Below the pieces are notes generated by a model. The model saw nothing but the letters and a program-made list of their open reading frames with translations. It made no database searches and was not told the DNA's origin. Shown piece by piece: positions 39,657 to 48,784 of a stretch of 64,000 bases of DNA (the stretch's first letter is position 1; every line of letters begins with the position of its first letter). The stretch comes from Streptomyces sp. NBC_01775 (GTDB lineage: Bacteria > Actinomycetota > Actinomycetes > Streptomycetales > Streptomycetaceae): positions 7,626,001 through 7,690,000 of the forward strand of contig NZ_CP109104.1 of the NCBI RefSeq assembly GCF_035917675.1, in the 5' to 3' direction. Position numbers and translations under genes: made by a program.

Positions 39657-40754
39657 TCAGTGCGGCGAGGAGAGCCGCGCCTTGCGCCGTCGTCCCAGCC
39701 AGGTCTGTACGACCACGACGAGCACGAGGAAGGCGCCGCTGACGACCTGCTGGTAGGCGGAGTCCAGGGAGCCGATCTGGTTGATGACGTTCTGGATGAC
39801 CTTCAGCAGCAGCACGCCGACCAGCGATCCGCTCACGAAGCCCATGCCGCCGGTCAGCAGCGTGCCGCCGATGACGACCGCGGAGATCGCCTCCAGCTCC
39901 ATGCCCTGCCCCAGGATGGTGACGCCCGAGGCGAGCCACGCCGCGTTCAGCGCCCCGGCCAGCCCGGCGAGCAGCCCCGACAGGACGTAGACGGACACCT
40001 TCGTACGGACGACGGAGGTGCCCATCAAGGAGGCGGCGTCCTCGTTGCCGCCCACCGCGTAGACGTTCTGCCCGAAGCGGGTGCGGCGCAGCAGCAGGCC
40101 GCCCAGCCCGAACAGCACCAGGGTGATCCACACCGGGACGCCGAGGCCCAGTAGCTTCTCCCGGCCCAGATCGGCGAAGAGCGAGTCCTTGGCGACCAGG
40201 AAGGTGTCGGCCCCCTCGTCGGTGATGTTCAGCATGATCCCGCGCGCGCCGAGCATCGCGGCGAGCGTGACGATGAACGGGGCCAGCCGCACCCGGGCGA
40301 TCAGCAGCCCGTTGACCAGCCCGATCGCCCCGCACACCGCGAGCGGCAGCAGCAGGGCGACCACCGGGCCGTGCCGCGAGCCCCACGCGGCCAGCACGCC
40401 GCCGAGGACGAACACCGAGCCGACCGACAGGTCGATGCCGCCCGAGACGATCACGAACGTCATGCCGAGCGCGACGATCGCGAGGAACGCCGCCGAGACG
40501 GCGACGTTCTCCAGGTTGTCGGCGCCGGCGAACGAGTCGAACGACAGCGAGGCGATCAGCACCGTCAGCACCAGCGCCACCAGCGCGCCGTGCCGTTGCG
40601 CGAGGGCACTCAGCCGCTCGGCGCGGGCGCCGCCGCGCCCCTTTCCGCCGTCAGGCCCCTTGCCGGGGCCGGGCACGGGGGTGGGCGGCCCGTCGCCGGT
40701 CGGGCTCGGCCTCGGCGTACTGTCCGAGCGGTCCTGGGTGTTCGTGGCGCTCAC
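39657..40754 (-). CDS. Sugar ABC transporter permease, YjfF/RbsC type
   Basis: This is a 365-aa permease of the ribose/galactofuranose class. After a long Pro/Gly-rich cytoplasmic N-terminus (about 60 residues), helices include AFLAIVALGMTFVIVSGGID, then LSVGSVFVLGGVLAAW, the BPD_transp_2 signature, and later GLAGALNAAWLASGVTILGQ and LEAISAVVIGGTLLTGGMG. It is the fourth gene of a coupled operon; GTG 40752-40754 overlaps the stop of the previous permease gene. Gene order corresponds to E. coli ytfQ-ytfR-ytfT-yjfF. Confidence 0.9.
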   Translation of the reverse strand: MSATNTQDRSDSTPRPSPTGDGPPTPVPGPGKGPDGGKGRGGARAERLSALAQRHGALVALVLTVLIASLSFDSFAGADNLENVAVSAAFLAIVALGMTFVIVSGGIDLSVGSVFVLGGVLAAWGSRHGPVVALLLPLAVCGAIGLVNGLLIARVRLAPFIVTLAAMLGARGIMLNITDEGADTFLVAKDSLFADLGREKLLGLGVPVWITLVLFGLGGLLLRRTRFGQNVYAVGGNEDAASLMGTSVVRTKVSVYVLSGLLAGLAGALNAAWLASGVTILGQGMELEAISAVVIGGTLLTGGMGFVSGSLVGVLLLKVIQNVINQIGSLDSAYQQVVSGAFLVLVVVVQTWLGRRRKARLSSPH

Positions 40755-41713
40755 CGCTTCCCCCTCTCGCGTGCCGCGTAGACCGCGAGCACGATGACCA
40801 CGGCCTGCGCCAGCTGCGTCCAGGAGGGCGGCAGATCGTGCTTGATGAGCGTGGCCGTCAGCAACTGGATCAGCACGGCGCCCGCCACGGTCCCGCCGAT
40901 GCGCACCCGCCCGCCGCTCAGCGGGGTCCCGCCCACGACGACGGCCGTGATCGCGGACAGCTCCATCAGCGTGCCCAGCGAGGTGGGGTCGCTGGCCTGG
41001 AGCCGGGCCGTGGCCAGATATCCGGCGATGGCCGCGAGCACCCCGGAGCAGATGTACACACAGATCAGCACACGCCGCACCGGCAGCCCGGACAGCCGTG
41101 CGGCCGGGCGGCTGTCGCCGATGGCCAGCAGCTGCCGGCCGAACGTCGTACGCCGCACCGTGAAGCCCACCAGCACCACCAGCAGCAGCGCGATCAGCGC
41201 GGGATACGGCACACCCAGCAGATCGCCGGAGCCCAGCGCGCGCATGCCGGGGTCGCGTACGTCCTTCAACTGCGGCAGCAGCACCAGCGCGAGGCCCCGG
41301 CCGCCGACCATCAGCGCCAGCGTCGCCACGATCGGCTGCACTCCGACGAAGGCGATCAGCGAGCCGTTGACCAGGCCCACGACCACCCCGCCGACCACCG
41401 CCGTCAGCAGCGCGACCCATGGCCCGTAGCCGAGGTAGAGGGCCACCAGCGAGGTGGAGAGGGCCATCACGGAGCCGACGGACAAGTCGATGCCCTCGGA
41501 GCCGATGGCCAGCGCCATGCCGAGCGCGACGATCAGGATGGGGGCGACCTGCACGGCCTGGGTGCGGAAGTTCTCTGCGGACAGGAAGTGTTCGGTGAAG
41601 GCGACGTTGAACACCAGCAGTACGGCGACGCCCGCGTAGACGCCGTACGCCTGGAGCCAGGCGGTGACGGCGGCCCGGTCGGGTCCCGTACGGCGGACAG
41701 CGACCTCAGCCAT
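40751..41713 (-). CDS. Sugar ABC transporter permease, YtfT/RbsC type
   Basis: This is a 320-aa permease. Family phrases are ILIVALGMALAIGSEGIDLS, VGSVMALSTSLVALYLGYG and MELSAITAVVVGGTPLSGGR. It forms the membrane channel with the second permease. Its start overlaps the end of the ATPase gene by 8 bases, and its stop overlaps the next GTG, so all four transporter genes are translationally coupled. Confidence 0.9.
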   Translation of the reverse strand: MAEVAVRRTGPDRAAVTAWLQAYGVYAGVAVLLVFNVAFTEHFLSAENFRTQAVQVAPILIVALGMALAIGSEGIDLSVGSVMALSTSLVALYLGYGPWVALLTAVVGGVVVGLVNGSLIAFVGVQPIVATLALMVGGRGLALVLLPQLKDVRDPGMRALGSGDLLGVPYPALIALLLVVLVGFTVRRTTFGRQLLAIGDSRPAARLSGLPVRRVLICVYICSGVLAAIAGYLATARLQASDPTSLGTLMELSAITAVVVGGTPLSGGRVRIGGTVAGAVLIQLLTATLIKHDLPPSWTQLAQAVVIVLAVYAARERGKR

Positions 41714-43325
41714 GCGGTGCCTCCTCGGTCGGCCGGTCGGACGGCTCCCGGTCGCTGCTCTCCGGCGTTCTCTCCGGCGTGTCCTCCGCCGCGCCGGCTG
41801 TTTCCTCCGCTGCCGCGGCGATCGCCTCCATCAGCCGGTCCTCGGTGACCTCGTCGCCGGACAGCTCGCCGACGACGGCGCCGTCCCTGAGCACCACCAC
41901 ACGGTCGGAGCCCTCGATCAGCTCCTCCAGGTCGGAGGAGATCAGCAGCACGCCCAGGCCGTTGTCCGCCAGCTCGTCGATGAGCTTTTGCACCTCGGCC
42001 TTGGCACCCACGTCGATGCCCCGGGTCGGCTCGTCCAGCAGCAGCACCTTGGGCTCGGTGGCCAGCCAGCGGGCGAGCAGCACTTTTTGCTGGTTGCCGC
42101 CGGACAGCTCGCCCGCCTTCTGACGGGGCGAGGACGCCTTGATGCGCAGCCGCTTCATGAACGTCTCCACCAGCGCGTCGATCCGCGCCTCGGAGACCAG
42201 GCCGCCCCGCGAGAGCCGGGGGAGCACCGCCAGCGCGATGTTCTCCCGTACGGAGAGGCCCGGCACGATGCCCTCGGTCTTGCGGTCCTCGGGCAGCAGC
42301 GAGACCCCGGCGCGAATGGCGGCGGACGGCGACCCGGAGCGCAGCGGGGCGCCTGCCACCGTGACACGGCCCCCGCTGAGCGCGAGCGCCCCCGAGAGCG
42401 CCTTGACCGTCTCGGTGCGGCCCGACCCGAGCAGACCGCCGAGGCCGACCACCTCGCCGGGGCGCACCTCGAAGGAGACGCCGTGCAACTGGTGCGGCAC
42501 GCTGAGCCCTTCGGCCCGCAACACCGGCTCCAGGGCCGCCGCCTCGTGCTCGCCACCGAACTTCGTGGTCCCCTCGGCCCGCACCTCGCCGATCTCCCGG
42601 CCCAGCATCAGCGACACCAGCCGCAGCCGCTCCAGTTCGGCCAGCGGACCGGTGTGCACCCGGCGCCCGTCGCGCAGCACCGTGACCGTGTCGCACACCG
42701 CGTACAGCTCATCCAGCCGGTGGCTGACGTAGACCACGGCCACGCCCTGCTCCCGCAGCCGCCGGATGACGCCGAAGAGGGTCTCCACCTCCCGCGGCTC
42801 CAGCGACGAGGTCGGCTCGTCCATGATCACCACGCGCGCGTCGACGGACACGGCGCGGGCCAGAGCCACCATCTGCTGTGCCCCGACGCCGAGTTCGCCC
42901 AGCGGACGGCGCACATCAGCGCGGACGCCGTACTCGCGCAGCGTCTCGGCCGCCTCGCGGTGCATCCGGGCGAAGTCGATGAGGCCCAGGCGGGAGCGCG
43001 GCTCGCGGCCCAGGTAGAGATTGCGGGCCACGCTCATCAGCGGGACGAGGTTGACCTCCTGGTAGATCGTGGAGATCCCGGCGCGCTGCGCGGCCAGCGG
43101 GGTGGCGAACTCCACGCGCTCGCCACCGTGCCGGACCTCGCCCTCGTCCGGGGCGTACACCCCGGTCAGCACCTTGATCAGCGTCGACTTCCCCGCCCCG
43201 TTCTCGCCGATCAGCGCGTGCACCTCGCCGGGTGCCACGCCGAAGTCGACGCTGTCGAGGGCCAGTACGCCGGGGAAGCGTTTGGTCAGGCCGTGGACCG
43301 AGAGCGCGTGCGTCACCGCGTGCAT
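41706..43325 (-). CDS. Sugar ABC transporter ATPase, double cassette (YtfR/RbsA/MglA type)
   Basis: This is a 539-aa protein with two ATPase cassettes. The first has Walker A GENGAGKSTLIK, the signature-like LGVGAQQMVALARA and Walker B VVIMDEPTSSLEP. The second has the degenerate Walker A GLLGSGRTETVKAL typical of this class, signature LSGGNQQKVLLARWL and Walker B VLLLDEPTRGIDVGAKAEV. The C-terminal 45 residues are a Glu/Pro-rich tail. It powers import by the neighbouring permeases. ATG 43323-43325 overlaps the stop of the binding-protein gene. Confidence 0.93.
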   Translation of the reverse strand: MHAVTHALSVHGLTKRFPGVLALDSVDFGVAPGEVHALIGENGAGKSTLIKVLTGVYAPDEGEVRHGGERVEFATPLAAQRAGISTIYQEVNLVPLMSVARNLYLGREPRSRLGLIDFARMHREAAETLREYGVRADVRRPLGELGVGAQQMVALARAVSVDARVVIMDEPTSSLEPREVETLFGVIRRLREQGVAVVYVSHRLDELYAVCDTVTVLRDGRRVHTGPLAELERLRLVSLMLGREIGEVRAEGTTKFGGEHEAAALEPVLRAEGLSVPHQLHGVSFEVRPGEVVGLGGLLGSGRTETVKALSGALALSGGRVTVAGAPLRSGSPSAAIRAGVSLLPEDRKTEGIVPGLSVRENIALAVLPRLSRGGLVSEARIDALVETFMKRLRIKASSPRQKAGELSGGNQQKVLLARWLATEPKVLLLDEPTRGIDVGAKAEVQKLIDELADNGLGVLLISSDLEELIEGSDRVVVLRDGAVVGELSGDEVTEDRLMEAIAAAAEETAGAAEDTPERTPESSDREPSDRPTEEAPHG

Positions 43326-44404
43326 CAAAACGCCTTGCTCAGGTCCCGCTCCGCGTTGGCGGGGGTGTAGGCGCTGTCCTTGATGACGATGTCCTGGCCG
43401 ACCTTCTTGCCCTGGGTGAAGTCGTCCAGCGTCTGGAAGGCCAGCGGCCCGAAGCGGGGGTTGGACTCCACGACGCCGTAGATCCACTTGTCGACGATGC
43501 CCTGCACGGCGTTGCGGGTGCCGTCCACGGTCACGATCTTGACGTCGCCCGCCTTCTTGCCCGCGCCCTTCAGTGCGTTGACGGCGCCGAGGCCCATCTC
43601 GTCGTTCTCCGCGTAGATCCCGTCGATGCCGGGCTTGGACTGGATGAGCTGCTCGGTGACCTGCTGGCCCTTCTCCCGCGCGAACTCGCCGGTCTGCTTG
43701 AAGACGACCTTGAGGCCAGGTGCCTTCTGCTTTATCCGCTCGGAGAAGCCCTTGGTGCGCTCGGTGGTGACGTTGTTGCCGGGCGCGCCGAGGAGGATGG
43801 CGACCTCGCCCTTGCCGCCGGTTGCCTTGATCATCTGGTCGGCGGCGCGGCGGCCCTGCTGGACGAAGTCCGAGCCGATGAAGCTGACGTAGTCCTTGCA
43901 CGCCTTGGCGTTGATCTTCCGGTCCACGGTGACGATCGGGATGTTCTTGGCCGCCGCCTGCTTGAGGACCGGCTCCCAGCCGTCGGAGTTGAGCGGCGCG
44001 ATGACCAGCAGGTCCGCGCCCTTGGATATCAGGTCCTGCACGTCGCTGATCTGCTTGGAGAACTGCGACTGCGCGTTGGCCGTCAGCAGCTTGACCCCGC
44101 GCTTCTTGGCCTCCGCCTTGATGGAGGCGGTCTCCGCGATACGGAACGGGTTGGCTTCCTTCTCCGACTGCGAGAAGCCGACGGTGGCGTTCTTGAGGTC
44201 GGTCTTCTTGCCGCCGTAGGCGGCCAGGGTGCAGGTCTTGGCGCCCTTGGCGGGCTCGGCCGCCACCTGGCCGCTGTCCTTGCCGCCGCCTGAGCTCGCG
44301 GAGGACTTGTCGTTGTCGTCCTCGGACTTGGCACAGCCGAGCGAGAGGGCGAGAGTGGTGAGGAGCGCTGTTGTCGCTGTGAGGCGTCTTGCGAGCGGCT
44401 TCAT
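43325..44404 (-). CDS. Sugar-binding lipoprotein (YtfQ/RbsB type)
   Basis: This is a 359-aa periplasmic-binding-protein-4 family lipoprotein. The signal peptide ends at the lipobox LSLGC (Cys24). The mature protein starts KNATVGFSQSEKEANPFRIA, with GADLLVIAPLNSDGWEPVLK and IPIVTVDRKINAKACKDYVS, then SFIGSDFVQQGRRAADQMI and DGIYAENDEMGLGAVNALKG, all close in style to galactofuranose-binding YtfQ. First gene of the transporter operon. The LacI gene lies 0.5 kb upstream on the same strand. Confidence 0.9.
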   Translation of the reverse strand: MKPLARRLTATTALLTTLALSLGCAKSEDDNDKSSASSGGGKDSGQVAAEPAKGAKTCTLAAYGGKKTDLKNATVGFSQSEKEANPFRIAETASIKAEAKKRGVKLLTANAQSQFSKQISDVQDLISKGADLLVIAPLNSDGWEPVLKQAAAKNIPIVTVDRKINAKACKDYVSFIGSDFVQQGRRAADQMIKATGGKGEVAILLGAPGNNVTTERTKGFSERIKQKAPGLKVVFKQTGEFAREKGQQVTEQLIQSKPGIDGIYAENDEMGLGAVNALKGAGKKAGDVKIVTVDGTRNAVQGIVDKWIYGVVESNPRFGPLAFQTLDDFTQGKKVGQDIVIKDSAYTPANAERDLSKAF

Positions 44405-44477
44405 GGTGGGGTTTTTACATCGTTGGAACGGCGCGTGTAAATACTCTGTACGGCAACTTGTACGGGCACGCTCGGAG

Positions 44478-44669
44478 TTGGCCTCCTCCCTTGGCGTCTG
44501 CCCGTATCCGACAGAAGCCTGGGCCGTCGCCTTGGGGGACTGGCTGACTGAGCCCGGCTCCCCGTCAGCCGCGCGGACTGCCGACGCCACGCGCATCGCC
44601 CTCCGTCACCTTCCTTGGTGGATCGACGCCGACACGGTTCAAGCCCTTGCGGAACTGGTGAACGGCTGA
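44478..44669 (+). pseudogene. Unrecognised gene fragment (C-terminal end)
   Basis: The frame ending at 44669 reads ASSLGVCPYPTEAWAVALGD, WLTEPGSPSAARTADATRIA, LRHLPWWIDADTVQALAEL. It has the composition and codon bias of a real protein, with Trp and Pro patterns unlike a shadow frame, but no ATG/GTG with a ribosome site; upstream it runs into the binding-protein gene. It is probably the tail of a lost gene, or a small protein starting at TTG 44478. Confidence 0.35.
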
Positions 44670-44752
44670 GGCTCTCCCGTGAGTGATCTCGCCTCGGTGT
44701 CCGGTTTGACGCTACGCAGGACAGGACGGTGCAGGTCTGGCCGAAGCGTCAC

Positions 44753-44777
44753 CGGTCACCGCCTTGACCGGTGACGC
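44753..44777. repeat. 25-bp hairpin repeat, copy 2
   Basis: Identical over 25 bases to 19885-19909, with a GTCACCG/CGGTGAC stem; here one extra C on the left allows a further pair with the right arm. Both copies are followed within 15-20 bases by GGTCCGG and GGCCGGCC-like sequence, so similarity may extend beyond the exact match. Confidence 0.75.
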
Positions 44778-44907
44778 GTCTTCTGTTGGTCCGGCCGGCC
44801 GTGGGGGCCGGACCCTTCTCAAGGTCTGGTTCCCGCTGCGCGAACTGGGCTCGATCCCGGGCGGCGACGCCCGGCCGCCGGAGGCCGGGGGAGGGGCAGG
44901 GGCCCGC

Positions 44908-45951
44908 TCAGCCGACCGTTCGCCCCACCGTGCTCTCCCGCTCCAACAGCGCGAATCCCGGCTGGAGTTGGCGGGGGGCGCCGCCGGGGGCTTCCCCGTC
45001 GGGTCCTCCCGACAGGCGGTTGACGATCGACTCCACCGCCATGCGGGCGATCGCCCGTTTGTCCGGGGCCACGGTGGTGAGCGTCACCGCACCGTAGCGG
45101 CCCTCCGTCAGGTCGTCGAAGCCGACGACGGCCACGTCCTGCGGCACCCGTAGCCCCCGCTCGGACATCACCCGCATCGCCCCGATCGCGATGAGGTCGT
45201 TGTAGGCGAACACCGCGTCCGGCTGTCGCCCGGCGTCCAGCAGGGCGGCCATCGCGGTGGCGCCGTCGGCCCGGTCCCAGCCCTCGACCGGGGCGATCAG
45301 CGCGTCGTCGGCGGTGACGCCGGAGGCCGCCAACTCCGCCTGCCAGCCCAGCAGGCGCAGGTGGGCCGGGTGGCTGTGGCGGTCGCCGCGTGCGCCCAGG
45401 AAGGCGATACGGCGCCGGCCGATGTCCAGCAGGTGGCGCACGGCGGCGCGGGCCGCCGCGATGTTGTCGATGGCGATGTGGTCGTAGGGCAGGTCGTAGC
45501 GGCGCTCGCCGATGAGGACGAGCGGTGCGTCGTCGGTGCGCGAGGCCAGATCCTCCGGCTCCAGCTCCAGCGGGTTGAGGATCAGCCCGTCGATGACCCG
45601 GGCGCGGAAGCCCTGGGTGACCAGCAGCTCGCGCTCGCGGCGGCCCTGGGTGTGGTCGAGGAGGACGGTGTAGTCGTGCTCGGCAGCCGTGTCGACGACG
45701 GCGCCGGCCAGCTCGGCGAAGTACGGGTTGCCCAGCTCGGGAACGGCCAGGGCGATGATGCCGGTACGCCCTTTGCGCAGGTGGCGGGCCGTGAGGTTGG
45801 GCCGGTAGCCGAGTGCGTCGATGGCGGCCTGCACCTTCTCCCGGGTGGCCGGTGTGACGTGCTCGTATTTGTTCACGACGTTTGAGACCGTCTTGATCGA
45901 CACTCCGGCCTGTTCCGCCACGTCCTTGAGACTCACCCGCACCTGGGCCAC
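44908..45951 (-). CDS. LacI-family transcriptional regulator
   Basis: This is a 347-aa repressor. The HTH is VSLKDVAEQAGVSIKTVSNV then VNKYEHVTPATREKVQAAID and ALGYRPNLTARHLRKG, the hinge. The effector domain has IIALAVPELGNPYFAELAGA, PDAVFAYNDLIAIGAMRVMS and VAVVGFDDLTEGRYGAVTLT. GTG 45949-45951 is chosen since AAGGGA lies 5 bases upstream; downstream GTG codons are possible. It is placed between the secreted GH2 gene (divergent) and the sugar importer (same strand), so it probably controls both in response to the imported sugar. Confidence 0.92.
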   Translation of the reverse strand: MAQVRVSLKDVAEQAGVSIKTVSNVVNKYEHVTPATREKVQAAIDALGYRPNLTARHLRKGRTGIIALAVPELGNPYFAELAGAVVDTAAEHDYTVLLDHTQGRRERELLVTQGFRARVIDGLILNPLELEPEDLASRTDDAPLVLIGERRYDLPYDHIAIDNIAAARAAVRHLLDIGRRRIAFLGARGDRHSHPAHLRLLGWQAELAASGVTADDALIAPVEGWDRADGATAMAALLDAGRQPDAVFAYNDLIAIGAMRVMSERGLRVPQDVAVVGFDDLTEGRYGAVTLTTVAPDKRAIARMAVESIVNRLSGGPDGEAPGGAPRQLQPGFALLERESTVGRTVG

Positions 45952-46029
45952 CGCTTCCCTTGGGATCCTGCTGCTGTCACGCACCTGGACAGGGGGCGGC
46001 AGGCATGCTGTTATGCCAACTGCCCCTGG

Positions 46030-46046
46030 TTTCCAACGTTATACAA
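46030..46046. promoter_or_regulatory. Candidate LacI-type operator
   Basis: TTCCAACGTTATACAA is centred on the self-complementary AACGTT (46035-46040), with TT and AA at symmetric outer positions. A CG-centred palindrome is the hallmark of LacI-family operators. It sits in the 155-bp divergent region between the repressor and the GH2 gene. Confidence 0.45.
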
Positions 46047-46106
46047 GACGGATCACCCCAAGGGCAGAGTCGCTCCCACCTCGTGCACACCTCATCCGGA
46101 GGTTCC

Positions 46107-48749
46107 GTGAGACGCGCACCCACCTGGCCGGCGGCGATCACCGCCGCCTTCGCTCTCTTCGCTCTCCTCGCCACCGTGCTGGGTTCGAGCCCCTCGGCTA
46201 CGGCGGCGGCACCCCCGAAGGCCGCCGCAGCCCCGGACGCCTCGGCGCCGCACGGTCTGAAGGGCGAGTACTGGACCCAGTCGAAGCCCGGCGCCTACGA
46301 CTTCGACACCCTGAAGGCCACCGCCTTCGACCCCTCCCTCGACTTCAACGACCTGGAGCCGCGCCTCAAGGAGCGCACCGGCCAGGCCGACCACACCAGC
46401 GTCCGCTGGACCGGCAAGCTCACTCCGGAGAAGACCGGCCAGCACACCTTCCACATCACGGGTGACAACGGCTTCCGCATGTGGGTCGGCGACAAGCTCG
46501 TCATCGACCACTGGGTCGGCGACTGGGACAAGGAGCAGAACTCCGCCCCCGTCGAGCTGAAGGCCGGCACCTCCTACGACGTTAAGGTCGAGCACTTCGA
46601 GGAGGTGGGCGGCTCCAACCTCCATGTGCGCTGGACCCCGCCCGGCGGCAAGAAGACCGCCATCCCGCAGTCCGCGTACGCCCTGCCCGAGGACTTCGAC
46701 TACGACGGCCCCGGCGCCGTCCACGTCCAGAAGTCCGGGCGCACCCTGGAACTGGGCTTCTCCCAGCGCCTCGCCGCACCCCCCGCCGGCTTCCGTGACC
46801 ACTTCAAGGCGGTCATCGGCGGCGCCGAGTGGCCGGTGGGCGACGCGCGTCTCGACCCGCGCGACCCCACCAAGCTGCTGGTCGCGCTGACGGAGCCGGT
46901 GGTCGGCCAGGGCGGCAGCGCCGACATCCGCTACGACGGTGAGGGCGGATTGACCAGCGCGGACGGCAAGGCCGTCGGCGACTTCTGGACCTCGGGCGAC
47001 AACCGCTCGACCTACCAGCTCAAGACCCGATGGGCCAAGGACGTCCGCCCGGACAACGCTCTGCCCGAGTACCCGCGCCCGCAGCTCGAGCGCGACCAGT
47101 GGAAGAACCTCAACGGCACCTGGCAGTTCGCCGGAGCCGAGGAGGGCGAGAAGCCGCCGGTCGGCAAGCACCGCAAGCTGGACGAGAAGATCCTGGTGCC
47201 CTATCCGGTCGAATCCCAGCTCTCCGGCGTCGAGCGGCACGAGGAACGCATGTGGTACAAGCGCTCGTTCAGCGTTCCGAAGGGCTGGCAGGTCGGCTCC
47301 GGCAAGCGGCTGAACCTCAACTTCGACGCCGTCGACTGGCACGCCACCGTCTACGTCAACGGCAAGCGCGTCGCGGACCACGAGGGCGGCTACGACCGCT
47401 TCACCGCGGATGTCACCGACGCGCTCAAGCCCGGCCGTGACCAGGAGGTCGTCGTCGGGGTGTACGACCCCACCGACTCCGAGAGCGGCGAGAACCCCCC
47501 GATGGGCAAGCAGCGCCTGAGCCCCGAGGGCATCTGGTACACGCCCTCCTCCGGCATCTGGCAGACCGTCTGGATGGAACCCGTCGCCGCCGACCACACC
47601 ACCGACGTGAAGACGACGCCCGACATCGGCGGCGAGAAGGTCACCACGGCCGCGCGCGGCGTCCGTGACGGAGTACCGGTGACGGCGGTCGCCTACAACG
47701 GCAAGAAGGAGGTCGGCCGCGCGACCGGCAGCGGCAGCAAGCCCTTCGACGTGCCCGTGCCCGACCCGCACCTGTGGTCGCCCGATGACCCGCACCTCTA
47801 CGAACTGAAGGTCACCGTCGGCAAGGGCCGCACCGCCGACACCGTCGAGAGCTACTTCGGCATGCGCGAGATCGCCGTCAAGACGATCGACGGCAAGCAG
47901 CGCATGGTCCTCAACGGCAAGCCGGTCTTCTCCATGGCCACCCTCGACCAGGGCTTCTGGCCCGAGGGCCTGCACACCCCGCCGACCGACGACGCCCTCG
48001 CCTACGACCTGGAGGCCCACAAGAAGATGGGCTTCAACTCCGTGCGCAAGCACATCAAGGTCGAGCCCGACCGCTGGTTCTACCACGCGGACAAGCTGGG
48101 CCTGCTGGTCTGGCAGGACATGCCCGCGATGGCCAACGGACGCACCCCCGACAAGCCCGCACGCGCGCAGTACGAGCACGAGATGAAGCGCATGATCGAG
48201 CAGCACGACAGCCACCCGTCGGTGATCATGTGGGTCACCTTCAACGAGGGCTGGGGCCAGTACGACCAGGCCCGTATCGCCGACTACGCGAAGGGCCTCG
48301 ACCCCTCGCGCCTCGTCAACAACATGAGCGGCCACAACTGCTGCGGTGCCGTCGACGGGGGCAACGGCGACATCTCCGACGCGCACGGCTATCCCAGCGC
48401 GCAACTGCCCAAGGCCGACGGGAAACGGGCGCTCGTCAGCGGGGAGTACGGCGGGCTCGGCCTCGCCGTACCGGGCCACGCGTGGCCCGTACGGCACACC
48501 TACGTCGGCGTCGAGAAGGAGAAGTACACCGACGAGTACCTCACCAAACTCAAGGAGGTCGAACAGTTCGCCGCGTGTGACGGGAGCAGCGGGGCCGTCT
48601 ACACCCAGATTACCGATCTGGAGGGCGAGTTGAACGGGCTCCTGACGTATGACCGGGAGGTCACCAAGCCCGATGTGGCCCGTCTCAAGGCGGCCCACCA
48701 GGCTCTGATCGAGGGCGCCGCGAACGGTTCTCTCACCTGTGACCGGTAG
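46107..48749 (+). CDS. Secreted PA14-domain GH2 glycosidase
   Basis: This is an 880-aa extracellular enzyme. A signal peptide (about 1-35, RRAPTWPAAITAAFALFALL) precedes a PA14 carbohydrate-binding domain (about 50-190: GLKGEYWTQSKPGAYDF, HTFHITGDNGFRMWVGDKLV). A GH2 sugar-binding jelly roll (MWYKRSFSVPKGW, GGYDRFTADVTDAL) and immunoglobulin-like domain follow, then the TIM barrel (about 580-880) with acid/base Glu714 in FNEGWG and nucleophile Glu780 in SGEYGG. GTG 46107 has CCGGAGG upstream. GH2 covers beta-galactosidases, glucuronidases, mannosidases and streptomycete galactofuranosidases; linkage to a YtfQRT-like importer makes galactofuranose plausible. Confidence 0.88.
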   Translation: MRRAPTWPAAITAAFALFALLATVLGSSPSATAAAPPKAAAAPDASAPHGLKGEYWTQSKPGAYDFDTLKATAFDPSLDFNDLEPRLKERTGQADHTSVRWTGKLTPEKTGQHTFHITGDNGFRMWVGDKLVIDHWVGDWDKEQNSAPVELKAGTSYDVKVEHFEEVGGSNLHVRWTPPGGKKTAIPQSAYALPEDFDYDGPGAVHVQKSGRTLELGFSQRLAAPPAGFRDHFKAVIGGAEWPVGDARLDPRDPTKLLVALTEPVVGQGGSADIRYDGEGGLTSADGKAVGDFWTSGDNRSTYQLKTRWAKDVRPDNALPEYPRPQLERDQWKNLNGTWQFAGAEEGEKPPVGKHRKLDEKILVPYPVESQLSGVERHEERMWYKRSFSVPKGWQVGSGKRLNLNFDAVDWHATVYVNGKRVADHEGGYDRFTADVTDALKPGRDQEVVVGVYDPTDSESGENPPMGKQRLSPEGIWYTPSSGIWQTVWMEPVAADHTTDVKTTPDIGGEKVTTAARGVRDGVPVTAVAYNGKKEVGRATGSGSKPFDVPVPDPHLWSPDDPHLYELKVTVGKGRTADTVESYFGMREIAVKTIDGKQRMVLNGKPVFSMATLDQGFWPEGLHTPPTDDALAYDLEAHKKMGFNSVRKHIKVEPDRWFYHADKLGLLVWQDMPAMANGRTPDKPARAQYEHEMKRMIEQHDSHPSVIMWVTFNEGWGQYDQARIADYAKGLDPSRLVNNMSGHNCCGAVDGGNGDISDAHGYPSAQLPKADGKRALVSGEYGGLGLAVPGHAWPVRHTYVGVEKEKYTDEYLTKLKEVEQFAACDGSSGAVYTQITDLEGELNGLLTYDREVTKPDVARLKAAHQALIEGAANGSLTCDR

Positions 48750-48752
48750 TTT

Positions 48753-48769
48753 TCGGCCCTAGGGGCCGA
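48753..48769 (+). terminator. Short hairpin after the GH2 gene
   Basis: TCGGCCC-TAG-GGGCCGA forms a 7-bp stem with a 3-nt loop, preceded by TTT, starting 4 bases after the stop codon. Confidence 0.6.
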
Positions 48770-48784
48770 GAGGCGTGTCCCACG

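Larger units (their letters stand above)
44405..44907. other. Intergenic region between sugar importer and LacI gene
   Basis: These 503 bases should hold the promoter of the importer operon near 44405-44460. They also contain a plus-strand protein-coding fragment (44478-44669), the second copy of the 25-bp hairpin repeat (44753-44777), and no complete gene. Confidence 0.55.
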
